64,000 nucleotides of DNA from Powellomyces hirtus (Eukaryota > Chytridiomycota > Chytridiomycetes > Spizellomycetales > Powellomycetaceae): positions 186,001 through 250,000 of the forward strand of contig JAHLKG010000022.1 in assembly GCA_025526995.1 (NCBI GenBank). Direction: 5' to 3'. The stretch's first letter is position 1; each line of letters begins with the position of its first letter. A model generated the notes under the pieces. That model had not been told where the DNA came from. It was given only the letters and a program-made list of their open reading frames with translations, and ran no database searches. Position numbers and translations under genes: made by a program. Positions 11,970 to 21,713 of this stretch are shown here, in pieces.

Positions 11970-14517
11970 CCATACCGCGGCGACAACCGTCACCGTCACC
12001 GCTACCAACACCGTCGCCTCAACCGTAACCGTAACCGTCGTCTCTTCTTCCAATACCGTTCCTGCTGTGACGATGACGACCATTACGACGAATTCCATTG
12101 TTCCTACGCCTACGATTGCGTGTCTGGCTCCGGGAAGATGCACAAATGACGGGAGACCAGATGTTGAGAAATGTGGACATGTGTCTTGTCGCACCGGTTA
12201 CATATCTTGATATCAAAGCATCCGTCAATTTGCCGTACGAGAGCTTGTTACCCCTCGTGAAGCCACCGACAGTGGACCGTTCATGAACGCGAGGACCGTT
12301 ACAGATTTCAGCGACAAAATCGCTGCGAACCTTACCGGCAACTTGTTCGCCCAGGCCAAATGATCTACGCCCAAAGATGAACAGCAACTCTCGATGATAT
12401 GCTAACAGGCATCACTGCAGGCACGACGCTGATGTCTAAGAGAGCCAAATCGACCAGTCTGGAAGAATTTGGATTGGCCGTTTCAACCGCTGGAGCCAAA
12501 ACCGCTGGTACCGCCGTTTCCACGATTGCAGGTCTCATCGGCACAATTTTGGACTTTACGATTGCGAAGCCCCGCACGGTCGATACAACATCCCACTCCT
12601 CAATGCCGTGACACAGTCCAGGGACCAAATTATCAGCGTCCCCTCTCTCGAAATCCTCGAAACAACCGTTTTGGATGAGACGGTGACCATTCACAACGCC
12701 TACCAAACCCTCTCCAGCATTCGTAAATGCGAAAATGCCATCGATGCCATCACGTTCTACACCACCGATTCCCGTGACCGAATCCAAACTGCTGCCACCA
12801 ACCTGCACACAAAGCTCATGGGTAGCGTATTGTCTGGGGATCGTCAAACTGCGCAATTCTTGGTCAACAATTACGCATCAAAGCGCGCTCAAACGGTCGA
12901 ATTTCACGCCAACAATGTCAAGAACGTCAAATCTTTCTTTCTGACCTACCTAGCCATGGCGATGAACATCATGATCAATATGAATAATATGGCTGGGTGT
13001 GACGGGTCGCACGGTTGTTTCGGATGTGTATCTCAAGGTATCACGATAATGCTGCTGCTGAGGAGGCGGCGCTTGATAATGACATCCCGAGTTTTTCAAC
13101 GATTTGTTCGAGGGAATAAACGTCAAAAGCTCTCACCATCGGCGACAAGGGTGAATTCTCTCTGTTGACGGGTTTGGAGCAGCGAATTTTCGACATCTTC
13201 ATTGGAACACCGCTCCTTTACGTCCCCATCACATACATTTCCTCTGCGGCCTACCACCCGCTGAGACAGGTCCTGGAGAATCGAATCTGCCTCGGGATCT
13301 GGGGGCGGGCTGATCAAGCTCACCAACAAATACCAGTATGTCGAGATGTGTAAGTGACTCAGTACCGGGCATCGACGTCGACTTCGTTCACCACAAGGAA
13401 CGTCCCTTTGTCGGGAGCATCGGTCGTCCCGTCTACTACGGCGGTACGTCCAAGGATCATTGGGCCCATAGACAAAATAGGCCGGAACAAATTGGATTTG
13501 CAATCATTATCTAAGCTGGGAACCTCATATTCAGCTCACCGGCCGGTGCACACAGCGTGGTCTGGAACTGTGCCAAGTACCTCGAGAACATCGGCACGCA
13601 ATTCGGAATCGAACCAATGACCAATAACGTCCTGAGTTACCCGAGTTCTCCTCACGCCCAGAGGATGCATCTTCGCCAATACTAAGAAAAACACTGCAAC
13701 TCAAAGGACATATCTCGTCACAAGCTGTTCGACCCCATTACCATTGAGACCGGCACCGCATACGATGTGAAGCAAGTCATTTAATACAGTTTGTGCATGT
13801 ATGGCGCCGAACACTACGCCGAACCACCCTATAGCAAATTCGAGCCCTCCAACCCGGCATCCGACCTCTCCGCTCACGTCGGTGATTCGAACGATAACGG
13901 ACAACCCCTGTACCTCCACGAAGGCGGCTACTGGATCACGGGCGACCACCTCCGTAGTGAACAGACACAAAAATGTTTGCAAGTCGGTCGAGACGCGAAT
14001 GACAAAACACTCCTTCAACGGGATCGTAACACCAATTCCGACCGCCAACGGTTTCGATTCGATGTTGTTTCCGATGTTTGACCTACAGAGAGACAGCCTA
14101 CCCAACTCACGACCTAAAAGCAGCTCTGTTGTCACGCATCATGGATGGGAGTGGCGATATCCCGCTGGTCAAAGCGTCCACAGCCTCAACGAGCGACGTA
14201 ACATGCTTTACCTCCGTGAAACGGGAAACTCGAGCTCAGCGGGCAGGATCGAATCCCGTACTTTGCTCCCTTCTCCTTAACCAACCCTGATGCAGAGAAA
14301 CCTTACTTCCCTTCTCTCAAGAATATTGAGAGCCTCTGTGTTGAAGCCAGGGGTGGCGGTACGAGAAAACAATTGTGGAGCACTTAAGAGAACCGGGAAG
14401 GTCACGAATGAAGACCACAGCTATTATGATTTGCACGTTCAGCCGAATGGGAATGCTGTCATATATCATTATGCGAATAGCGTGAGGGATCAGAAGGTTC
14501 TCTGGGCTGCGCTTTGA
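11970..14517 (+). pseudogene. Degenerate secreted-type gene (or genes): Thr/Val-rich segment, Cys motif and lectin-like end
   Basis: Protein-like sequence runs along the + strand but hops among all three frames with stops that short introns do not explain. Readable pieces, in order: a Thr/Val-rich low-complexity stretch (TTVTVTATNTVASTVTV, about 11985-12080) leading into CLAPGRCTNDGRPDVEKC; NARTVTDFSDKIAANLTG (about 12285-12360); a Gly/Ala-rich stretch near 12400-12545 (GTAVSTIAGLIGTI); after a frame change, a piece from about 12550 to 13030 (SLEILETTVLDETVTIHNA ... DRIQTAATNLHTKLMGS ... FFLTYLAMAMNIMINMN); EFSLLTGLEQRIFDIFIG (13150-13260); VDFVHHKERPFVG (13375) and AHSVVWNCAKYLENIG (about 13545); QPLYLHEGGYWITGDHLR (13900); and an end at 14517 with YDLHVQPNGNAVIYHYA ... 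VLWAAL, which resembles a bulb-type lectin strand. Neighbouring genes are intact, so decay is likelier than poor sequence. Function unknown. Confidence 0.5.
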
Positions 14518-14622
14518 GGGGATGGGCTGGAGTCAGTGGGCACGCACTATATTCCCTGTTTTGGACTGATGGGAGAGTAGTTGGCGTGTTGGAAAATCGT
14601 CATTTACAAATTGTCCTTTACT

Positions 14623-15690
14623 TTATTCTATTGGGTCGACTCTTCGATACAGTCTGAGGAAATAACGCATGTTCTGAATCTTGGAAGGATACTGAACCGT
14701 CTCTGGATATCTGTACCATACGGCATCTTCTTTGACCACAGGCTCCAGTCCTTTCACTGCATCTAATAGCTGATATACCATATACTCTCTCTTTCCTACA
14801 CTGCATTCTGAAAAAGAACCTGCCGAGTCAGCGACCAGAAGGAACGAGCCGGGAGCCATGCTACGGAGCACGAGAGAGATGAACTTGACGAAAGATGACT
14901 TGTTGGTGGATAAGAGCTCGTTGAGGAGAAAGAAAGCTGTCGTTATCGTCGCTGAGGACAATGTCTGGGTCAACATCGCAAGTTGTTCGGCGGTGGGAGA
15001 CAATAGATCAGCGCAACTGCTCTCGACCTGGAGTCTCGATGGAGGGATAGAGTAGTGTTCACGAATGGCGGTTTCGAGGGAGTGCCGGACCTGACCGTAA
15101 TCGGACAAATCTTGCAAGTGAATTCTCAGCAGTGCTTGGCTCTCAATCTGCGGAATCAGTTTGTGGATTCCCAGCATCGCGGCGGCTACGCCCACCAGCT
15201 CACTCCCGTTGCCCGCCCCCAAACACACCATCAGTCCGCCAGTCTTGAGAACACTCCGGAGTTCGGGCACCTCCATGAACATGCGGCGATAGCAGAGTGC
15301 TCTGCCGGGGATATACTCGGACGCGTAAACGGGAAGAAGGTCCTGGTTGGTGAAAATGCCTACGTAGTCCCTGTTGAAAAACAATGCTTTGATGGTTCGT
15401 AGCCGGGTTTGCGCTTCTTCCACGGTCAAAGCGTTGCGGTCGAACGCCGAGAGAATCAAATTGAGAAGAGCCTGCTCGGGATTCGGTGAGAGCAGCTCGT
15501 TCTGGATAGCATCCAGCTGTCTCAACTCCAAGTCGTCAGTCTCTGGGACCTCCCGCTTCCGTCGAATGGAAACTGCCGGACTTGATGGTTCGGTGGCGCT
15601 CGAGACTGGCGGGCGAGGAGACCCCTTTTGCGGAGCTTTCTTTCTTCTCCCAGCCGGGTCAGGCTTGTATTGCTTGCTCGGCTGCGGCAT
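14623..15690 (-). CDS. BMT6: 25S rRNA (uridine-N3)-methyltransferase, BMT6-type
   Basis: A single-exon frame of 355 aa. It fits the Methyltransf_34/BMT6 family, which methylates N3 of a uridine in large-subunit rRNA in the nucleolus using SAM. Visible features are a basic N-terminal tail (QYKPDPAGRRKKAPQKG), the family-typical region before the SAM fold (YIPGRALCYRRMFMEVPEL), the SAM-binding glycine loop GLMVCLGAGNGSELVG at about residues 151-166, the acidic DLSDYGQV strand, and a late FFLLNELLSTNKSSFVKF block. The C-terminus (YRYPETVQYPSKIQNMRYFL) also matches the family layout. The start lies 321 bp from the divergent PPR gene. Confidence 0.85.
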   Translation of the reverse strand: MPQPSKQYKPDPAGRRKKAPQKGSPRPPVSSATEPSSPAVSIRRKREVPETDDLELRQLDAIQNELLSPNPEQALLNLILSAFDRNALTVEEAQTRLRTIKALFFNRDYVGIFTNQDLLPVYASEYIPGRALCYRRMFMEVPELRSVLKTGGLMVCLGAGNGSELVGVAAAMLGIHKLIPQIESQALLRIHLQDLSDYGQVRHSLETAIREHYSIPPSRLQVESSCADLLSPTAEQLAMLTQTLSSATITTAFFLLNELLSTNKSSFVKFISLVLRSMAPGSFLLVADSAGSFSECSVGKREYMVYQLLDAVKGLEPVVKEDAVWYRYPETVQYPSKIQNMRYFLRLYRRVDPIE

Positions 15691-16011
15691 TTCCGTCGTG
15701 ATGTTTTGCTATGTTCGTTTCCAAAAACTTGGCTTTTTTCGCCTGAGTTCACAAGTTCGACACTTGTAGTTCATCGCGTACGTAAGCACGACGGTCAACA
15801 ATGTGGCGCGGTGACAACTAGATTCAGCACACTGTCAAAGTCACGTGTCAGCCACGGCAACTGAGAGAAGCAAGCGACTTGCGAGAACGAAGCCCGACGG
15901 TTCGCGCATTCTTCAACGACTTTCTGGTTGCAAGAACAGTCAATCGACAAAGGCGGTGGAAAGCGATATCTCCTTGCTACTGGCTTATTCTCCTCCTGCT
16001 ACCCATATGAT
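15691..16011. promoter_or_regulatory. Shared upstream region of BMT6 and a PPR gene
   Basis: 321 bp between two divergent start codons, so both promoters must lie here or overlap. I recognise no specific box. The + strand frame is open leftward from the PPR ATG, but without another ATG that gives a better start. Confidence 0.4.
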
Positions 16012-19000
16012 ATGCTGTGGAGAAGGGCTTCCGTGCGGCCACGGGCGTCTTGCCAGGTCGGCCGCCAAACGTCACGTTCACTCGCCTCGGCTTCCAACGG
16101 AGCTTCGGGCGACCCTTGGAAGTCCTTTATGGACTGGCTGATGGAGTCCTCATCAGCCCCTCACCACAGACATCAATCGCGGAGACGGTGCGCCTCGACA
16201 GGCAGAGTGGTCAACCAGGATCACCAAGTTCCCTCCTGCACCGCAACTCCTCGTACCAACCTCCCTCGACATGGAATGGGTAGAAGCACATCCGATCATG
16301 CAGCCCACAGGACCGCGCATTCAGCACTGCGCAGATCTTCGGAAAAGATTGCGCCAATACCTGGAGGAAGGAGCTCACAGCCCGTCATTCAACATAATTG
16401 TGGAACGACAAAACAAGGGAAGGGAAACGGGGAGGGGAATGCCCAAGAACGCGCAAGGGTGGGTTCCAATGCGGCTCTTTCGAAACGGACCGGAACGTTT
16501 GCAAGTCACTCAGACTTGCTGCAGATCATGCAAACCCGATATGGACCTCGTCTGTCCCAAGCAAACGGCCGAGCTTTCCATGTTACCGCTAGTGCAAAAT
16601 CATACAGCAAATGGGCGGAAATCGGAGACGCTGACATAGATCTAATCTCAGATCCCCGAGAATCGTTTCAACAGAGGACGGTCCTGCCCGAAAATCACTC
16701 TCCCGGAACCATCTCGGAGTTGATTCACTTGGTGCACTATTATCGAAGAGGATTGCAAATGGAGGAAGGATTCTTCACACCAGATCAGCATTCCTCTCGT
16801 GCCGCCATTTGGAGAGCTTTCTCGGCCCTGGCTCGCACATTACCACCATCTGAATTCCAATGCCTCGAGGAGTTCGAGTTCAGAGAGCTGGTCAGAATTG
16901 CGAGACTGATAAAGGTCAGCCCACAGGAGCGACTGACTCGGATCAATCGAGTGCTGCGGATCATGGAAGCGTGTGGGCATCCAAAAGCTATGTGGTGTTA
17001 TGAGGCGCTCATGTTTGTGCATACGGATGATAGCATTGGTGGAACTCGGAGATGCTACGATATCCTGGAAGAAGCAATAAAGGAAGGTCTTACCCCTCAG
17101 TATCGAACTTACGCAATTCTGCTACGTGCGCGGGTGAAAGAGTTCGGTATTGGACCCGCGGAGAGGTGGTTTTTAGACGAAGTTCTGGGCAAGGTCCAGG
17201 TTCTAGATCGGGCGGACGACTCCAGCACTGAGGTTCTCGGTTGGGATCTACCGATTGTCAACAGTCTGATACATGGTCACGCCACTGCCGGCGACATGCC
17301 GCGTGCTTTAGAATGGGTAGATAGGATGAGAGAACATGGTTTGGAGCCCAACACGTTCAGTTGGCTTTACATCATCCATGGATATGCCCTTGAAGGAGAC
17401 CATCAAGCCATGATGCGTACGCTGCACACCGTAAAGAAGGCCGACGTCCATGTTACGAAGCCAATGTATGAGAGGCTGATATCCGGTTTGCTGCAATGCG
17501 GACGACGAAAAGGAGACTTCCGCTCAGGTCGAAAACCAGCAAAGCCTTTGGCTGACGTGGAGGAAGATAGGACAATGGCCGACGCAGTGGAATTGCACGA
17601 GGAAATGATGGCCCATTTCAAACCCGGGGTCGCAATTTACAACATCTTCATGACCGCGTACTTGCGTCGGAAAGAGTTGGATAAGGTTCGGACGACGTTC
17701 GATGACATGATCGAAGCACAAGTGGAACCGGACGTCGCATCGTACTCACTGGCGATACGTGCTTGCATACATGCTGAGAATCTGGAAGGCGTGGACAAGA
17801 TTTTTGACCACATGTGCGAGAGCGATGTGCAGCCGGACATGGTTATCTACGGCAATGTGATGACTGCTCACAGTCATAGCGGAAACTTGGAGAAGGTACA
17901 AACGTACCTGCAACACATGAAGGAGCATGGATACCAGCCGTCTTATCACATCTGGCACATTCTCATCAACGCTTACTGCCAAGCGCATAATCTCAAGGGT
18001 GCTTACGCTGTTGTGGAGCAGATGAAAACGGAAGGCCACCCCGTCACAGAAATCACCTACAACACCCTCATGCACGGGTATGGCCTGGTGGGCGATCTTG
18101 CAGGAGTGGAAAGAATGTTCTCCCAGATCGCGAAAGGTCGCGTAGGAACCTCGATCTATGCCTTCAACACGGCTATCGCGGCGTTTGCTCGGAATGGCGA
18201 CCGCGAGAGCGCTATGAATTGCTACATGACGATGATTTCCAGAGGATACCCGCCCGACGAAATTACGTTCAACATACTTGTCAACATGGAAGCTTCACAA
18301 CTGAATGCTGTCGGCGCCGGCGAGTTTTATCGAGCAATGATCAATCAGGGCATCCAGCCAACCATGCGCACCTACATACCCCTAATCAATCTATACGGAA
18401 AGCGCGACGACATACCCCGCGCCAAAGCTCTTCAACGTGAAGTACTTGCGGTTTCCGGTACATCGGGCTCCATCTCCCCGCACAACGCTCTCCTCACGGG
18501 ACTAGTGAAATCACGAGACGTGGCTGGTGCTGTCGACGAATTTGAATTCGCCACCGAAGTCCACCATGCCCGCCCCGACATATGCACCTTTGACATGCTC
18601 GTCCGTGTCCATGGCCATGCAGGCGATGTCCCGGGCGCCCGCAAGTGGTTTGCAAAGTGCGTGGATTCGGGACTAAAACCGGACACGATGCTGTGGAATG
18701 CTCTATTGACTGCGTATGTCACCACGGGAGACCGCGAAGGAGCGTTTGGCGTGTTCACGGAAATGAAAAACGCTGGCGATAAACCTGATATTTTCACCGC
18801 GACACACATGCTCAGAGTCGGAGGCACGACTCAGGCTACCGAAATCATGGCCGAACCGAATCCGAGTACAGTCCCCAAGACAACACCAAAGAGAAAGTCT
18901 GTGACGAAGCCCACGGCTCGCAAATATAGTGGGACGCCCATGTGGGCGCCGGCGACTTCGGATGCTAATGAGGAACCAGATGTTCCTACCTCCTTCGATC

Positions 19001-19269
19001 CCAACCATGCGGTCCCAACTGAAGCTACTCTCAACACCACCACTCCCAATCCTCAATCAATGGCGAACGCGCAAGTGCATTCCATACTAACTGCATCAGC
19101 AATAACCCCCAATGACGACGAACAACCCTCCTCCCGCGTGGTTTCCAATGACGAACTGGCAGCGCTTGGAGAAGACATCCAAGAAGAGGAAATCACCGCT
19201 CCGCTTCCTGCTCCTCCTCCTGTCATATCTGAAGCACAGTTGACAAAGCAACAAGAGTCGGGGCGGTGA
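16012..19269 (+). CDS. Large PPR protein, mitochondrial
   Basis: A single exon of 1085 aa, counting from the ATG at 16012. That start gives an ideal mitochondrial presequence, Arg/Ser/Ala-rich and without acids (MLWRRASVRPRASCQVGRQ). After a low-complexity region, PPR units fill residues of about 350-930: HGLEPNTFSWLYIIHGYAL, AQVEPDVASYSLAIRACIH, SDVQPDMVIYGNVMTAHSH, GYQPSYHIWHILINAYCQ, GYPPDEITFNILVNM and SGLKPDTMLWNALLTAYVT. The unit ends and openings are well preserved, unlike the weaker first PPR gene. The last 130 residues are Pro/Thr/Ser-rich and acidic. It is expected to bind mitochondrial RNA; it may correspond to a large fungal PPR translational activator, but no specific orthologue is claimed. 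Confidence 0.9.
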   Translation: MLWRRASVRPRASCQVGRQTSRSLASASNGASGDPWKSFMDWLMESSSAPHHRHQSRRRCASTGRVVNQDHQVPSCTATPRTNLPRHGMGRSTSDHAAHRTAHSALRRSSEKIAPIPGGRSSQPVIQHNCGTTKQGKGNGEGNAQERARVGSNAALSKRTGTFASHSDLLQIMQTRYGPRLSQANGRAFHVTASAKSYSKWAEIGDADIDLISDPRESFQQRTVLPENHSPGTISELIHLVHYYRRGLQMEEGFFTPDQHSSRAAIWRAFSALARTLPPSEFQCLEEFEFRELVRIARLIKVSPQERLTRINRVLRIMEACGHPKAMWCYEALMFVHTDDSIGGTRRCYDILEEAIKEGLTPQYRTYAILLRARVKEFGIGPAERWFLDEVLGKVQVLDRADDSSTEVLGWDLPIVNSLIHGHATAGDMPRALEWVDRMREHGLEPNTFSWLYIIHGYALEGDHQAMMRTLHTVKKADVHVTKPMYERLISGLLQCGRRKGDFRSGRKPAKPLADVEEDRTMADAVELHEEMMAHFKPGVAIYNIFMTAYLRRKELDKVRTTFDDMIEAQVEPDVASYSLAIRACIHAENLEGVDKIFDHMCESDVQPDMVIYGNVMTAHSHSGNLEKVQTYLQHMKEHGYQPSYHIWHILINAYCQAHNLKGAYAVVEQMKTEGHPVTEITYNTLMHGYGLVGDLAGVERMFSQIAKGRVGTSIYAFNTAIAAFARNGDRESAMNCYMTMISRGYPPDEITFNILVNMEASQLNAVGAGEFYRAMINQGIQPTMRTYIPLINLYGKRDDIPRAKALQREVLAVSGTSGSISPHNALLTGLVKSRDVAGAVDEFEFATEVHHARPDICTFDMLVRVHGHAGDVPGARKWFAKCVDSGLKPDTMLWNALLTAYVTTGDREGAFGVFTEMKNAGDKPDIFTATHMLRVGGTTQATEIMAEPNPSTVPKTTPKRKSVTKPTARKYSGTPMWAPATSDANEEPDVPTSFDPNHAVPTEATLNTTTPNPQSMANAQVHSILTASAITPNDDEQPSSRVVSNDELAALGEDIQEEEITAPLPAPPPVISEAQLTKQQESGR

Positions 19270-20102
19270 CGACTTCATAGTTTATATTCCTAGACAGACC
19301 TTTTCCTGTATTTAATCAAACACTGTAAATACCCACAAGACACAAAAACAGCATGACTGGTGGAGAAGAACACAAGAACTGCACCGGGCATATATTCAAA
19401 TTTGTGTTGTTGTTGGACAGATGGATATTCAGTTCTGCTGTCAAACCTCATTTCAATACGCATTCGCCATGTAAATTGCGACCACAATCACAATCGTTAC
19501 AATTTCCCTGAGCAAAGATACATTGTTCTTCAACGTGTGCCGAGAGCTTTAAATTGGCTTACGAGCGATCGATGCAGGCGTTCTACATCTTCGCAGAAGA
19601 CCGCTGCCTGTTGCTTGATTACATACATATTGTACCGACTGCCGCAGTGCGTTCAATCTGGAATGTGGGCTGCGTGTCTTTCAGGAGCGTTTTGATGGAG
19701 GTACGCTATCCTTGATGGATTATGACCTGCCCAGCAACACTTTTGGCATCAGTCTGGCTGGTGATCCGATTTTCTCAGAGGATAGTATTAATGGATGGAT
19801 GATTCCGAAAGCCGTCACACAGATCCCGAATCCAAACTGTGCCATTGTCGTCGCGCTTCTTCGTCGGGGACCATTTGCCCAACTTATTTGTTGTTGTTCC
19901 AGGCATCTGCGAAATCCACAGATGTATTGCGTTGTTGTTTTGTGAGGGAGTCGAGTTTGATGCCCCAAAGGGTGGCACAGAGTCGTTCAACCGTCAGGTA
20001 GGAAATGGGCGGGACGTTAGCTGGAGAAGGCCATCGCCCGTCTAATGGCCAGATCATTGACATGCGGTATGGTGTGCATTATGACAACCTAGCTGCTGCC
20101 TT
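19270..20102. other. Intergenic region between convergent PPR and VPS72 genes
   Basis: 833 bp, unusually long for a convergent pair here. Short frames on both strands lack conserved features and overlap each other. Nothing recognisable as a gene, RNA or repeat. Confidence 0.5.
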
Positions 20103-21398
20103 CTACCCGTCAATTCCCATGGCAGTCAAAGCACTATCATTTCCAGATTCCTGCAGGACATGAAAGGTATGACCCTCCTCTGTCGGTTTTCCTTTATCCT
20201 TCGACAATTTCTTAACTTTAGGTTTCTCCGGAACTTCCTCCCTCGCCACCACCTGTCCAAACGTCGAATCAATCCACTGGTGGGGCGTTCCCGCTGGCGG
20301 TGCCGCATTGAACGGGTGGATATAAGTCTGACAAACGGGACTCCACGCATACTGTCCGTTGATCAAGCGTTGCAGGACAGCGTAGGCGTCCTTTGTCGCA
20401 TAGGGTATGGAGGTTTTGGGGTCCCGGTAGCGGGCACGAAGACCGGTGATAGGGCAGCGTTGCTGTTCGGGTTCTTTGCATTGTGTGTTCCACTTTTCGA
20501 ATGGGTCTTCTGTGAAGCCTTCGAAGATTATGTGGTTCTTTGATACGAATTGCTCTTTCGAGGAGGGGTTCTCTGCATGAGCTCCTTCCTCTGCGGAATG
20601 AATCGAGGGTGGTTCATGACTTATCAAAGGGGGTATCTGATCGTCGCTACTAGCTGCGCCATTGTCGATGTCCATAGAGCTACTCGTGTCGACCTTTTCC
20701 TTCGCCTCTTCCACCAGTCGACATCGAAAGGATCTAAAACGAATGACGGGTCCAGGGGCACGTTCGACTCGATGTGCGCGTTTCAGTCTGTTATCTTCCT
20801 CGGACTGGATAATTCTGTTCAAGCTGGCCAGATTAATCTTCTCCGTCTCCTTTGCCTCTTCCAGTTTTTGTTCCTGCGTAAGCTCCACTTCCGCAACTCG
20901 TGGCCGTGGTGGTACCAGCGCTCGACGTTTGCTGGTCTCCACAAGCTTTTGCTGAAGTTGCTTTTTCGCGGCTATTGTTGATGAGCGGTTGGATTGCCGG
21001 ACAGAACTGAGTAGCGGGTTAGCCAGTGCTTCTTTGGCTTTCGTTCGTGGGCGTTTGACAGGCGCTTTTGTAACAGACGGCTTGTCTGTAGATGATCGGA
21101 CAGCCGGCTGCGGGAAAGGTTTGGCTTTGCTGATCGAAACCTTGGTCCGTCTGTGACTCTGGCGAGCAGCCTTCTCCTCTTCTTGAATTTTTGCTTCTCC
21201 ATCTATCTGTTCCTCCTCCTCGTCGGTGCTCCCAAAGTCTTCGTCAAAAACATCGTCCTGGACTTCCACAACATAATCTTCAACATCGTCCAGTACGTCG
21301 TCATCGAATTGTCCATCCTGTAATTGCTGTTGGACAAGCGCTTGCATTCGACTGCCGGCATTTTCACGCCGGGCTCGGGTAGACGAAAGTGACATCAT
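20103..21398 (-). CDS. VPS72: VPS72/Swc2 (YL1), H2A.Z-binding subunit of the SWR1 complex
   Basis: A single exon of 431 aa. YL1 proteins escort H2A.Z and serve in SWR1/SRCAP chromatin remodelling in the nucleus. The N-terminal YL1 region starts with MSLSSTRARRENAGSRM and runs into a long acidic block (DDDVLDDVEDYVVEVQDDV, DFGSTDEEEEQ), the part known to hold H2A.Z-H2B. A basic linker follows (RTKVSISKAKPFP; KRPRTKAK), then a coiled-coil-like EAKETEKINLASLNRIIQ segment. The C-terminal YL1_C motif is clear: CPITGLRARYRDPKTSIPYA then AYAVLQRLINGQYAWS at about residues 318-360. Met1 and Met2 are adjacent, so the start could be 3 bp further in. The start is 315 bp from the divergent CABLES gene. 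Confidence 0.92.
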   Translation of the reverse strand: MMSLSSTRARRENAGSRMQALVQQQLQDGQFDDDVLDDVEDYVVEVQDDVFDEDFGSTDEEEEQIDGEAKIQEEEKAARQSHRRTKVSISKAKPFPQPAVRSSTDKPSVTKAPVKRPRTKAKEALANPLLSSVRQSNRSSTIAAKKQLQQKLVETSKRRALVPPRPRVAEVELTQEQKLEEAKETEKINLASLNRIIQSEEDNRLKRAHRVERAPGPVIRFRSFRCRLVEEAKEKVDTSSSMDIDNGAASSDDQIPPLISHEPPSIHSAEEGAHAENPSSKEQFVSKNHIIFEGFTEDPFEKWNTQCKEPEQQRCPITGLRARYRDPKTSIPYATKDAYAVLQRLINGQYAWSPVCQTYIHPFNAAPPAGTPHQWIDSTFGQVVAREEVPEKPKVKKLSKDKGKPTEEGHTFHVLQESGNDSALTAMGIDG

Positions 21399-21713
21399 TG
21401 AGTAGTAACAGCTGCGCGTGCCAGTGAGAAACTAAACAGCCTGTTCCTGAAAAGTTGATCTGCTAGTGCATTGAGGGCAGCTTGTGTTTTTGCCTTAGTT
21501 GCTGAATTAGTGCCGTGGTCTGGTGATCTTAAGAAAGTCTAAAAGAACGCGGTGTGTACCGTAAAGTCATCAACTTGTGGCGTGCGCCGACTGGTACTGT
21601 CAAAACTTGTCCCTCAGCACTTCCACGAGAGCGTATGAATTTGATCTTTCCAACACGTTAAAGTAGTCTACCGAATAAGAACCTACCTACGGTCTTGAGC
21701 GCCTACGATTTGC
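21399..21713. promoter_or_regulatory. Shared upstream region of VPS72 and the CABLES homologue
   Basis: 315 bp between divergent start codons. It must contain both promoters. No particular motif is recognised. Confidence 0.4.

Noticed and set aside
15928..16011. Longer N-terminus for the second PPR protein
   Set aside because: The extension has no ATG start and destroys the clean mitochondrial presequence that begins at 16012.
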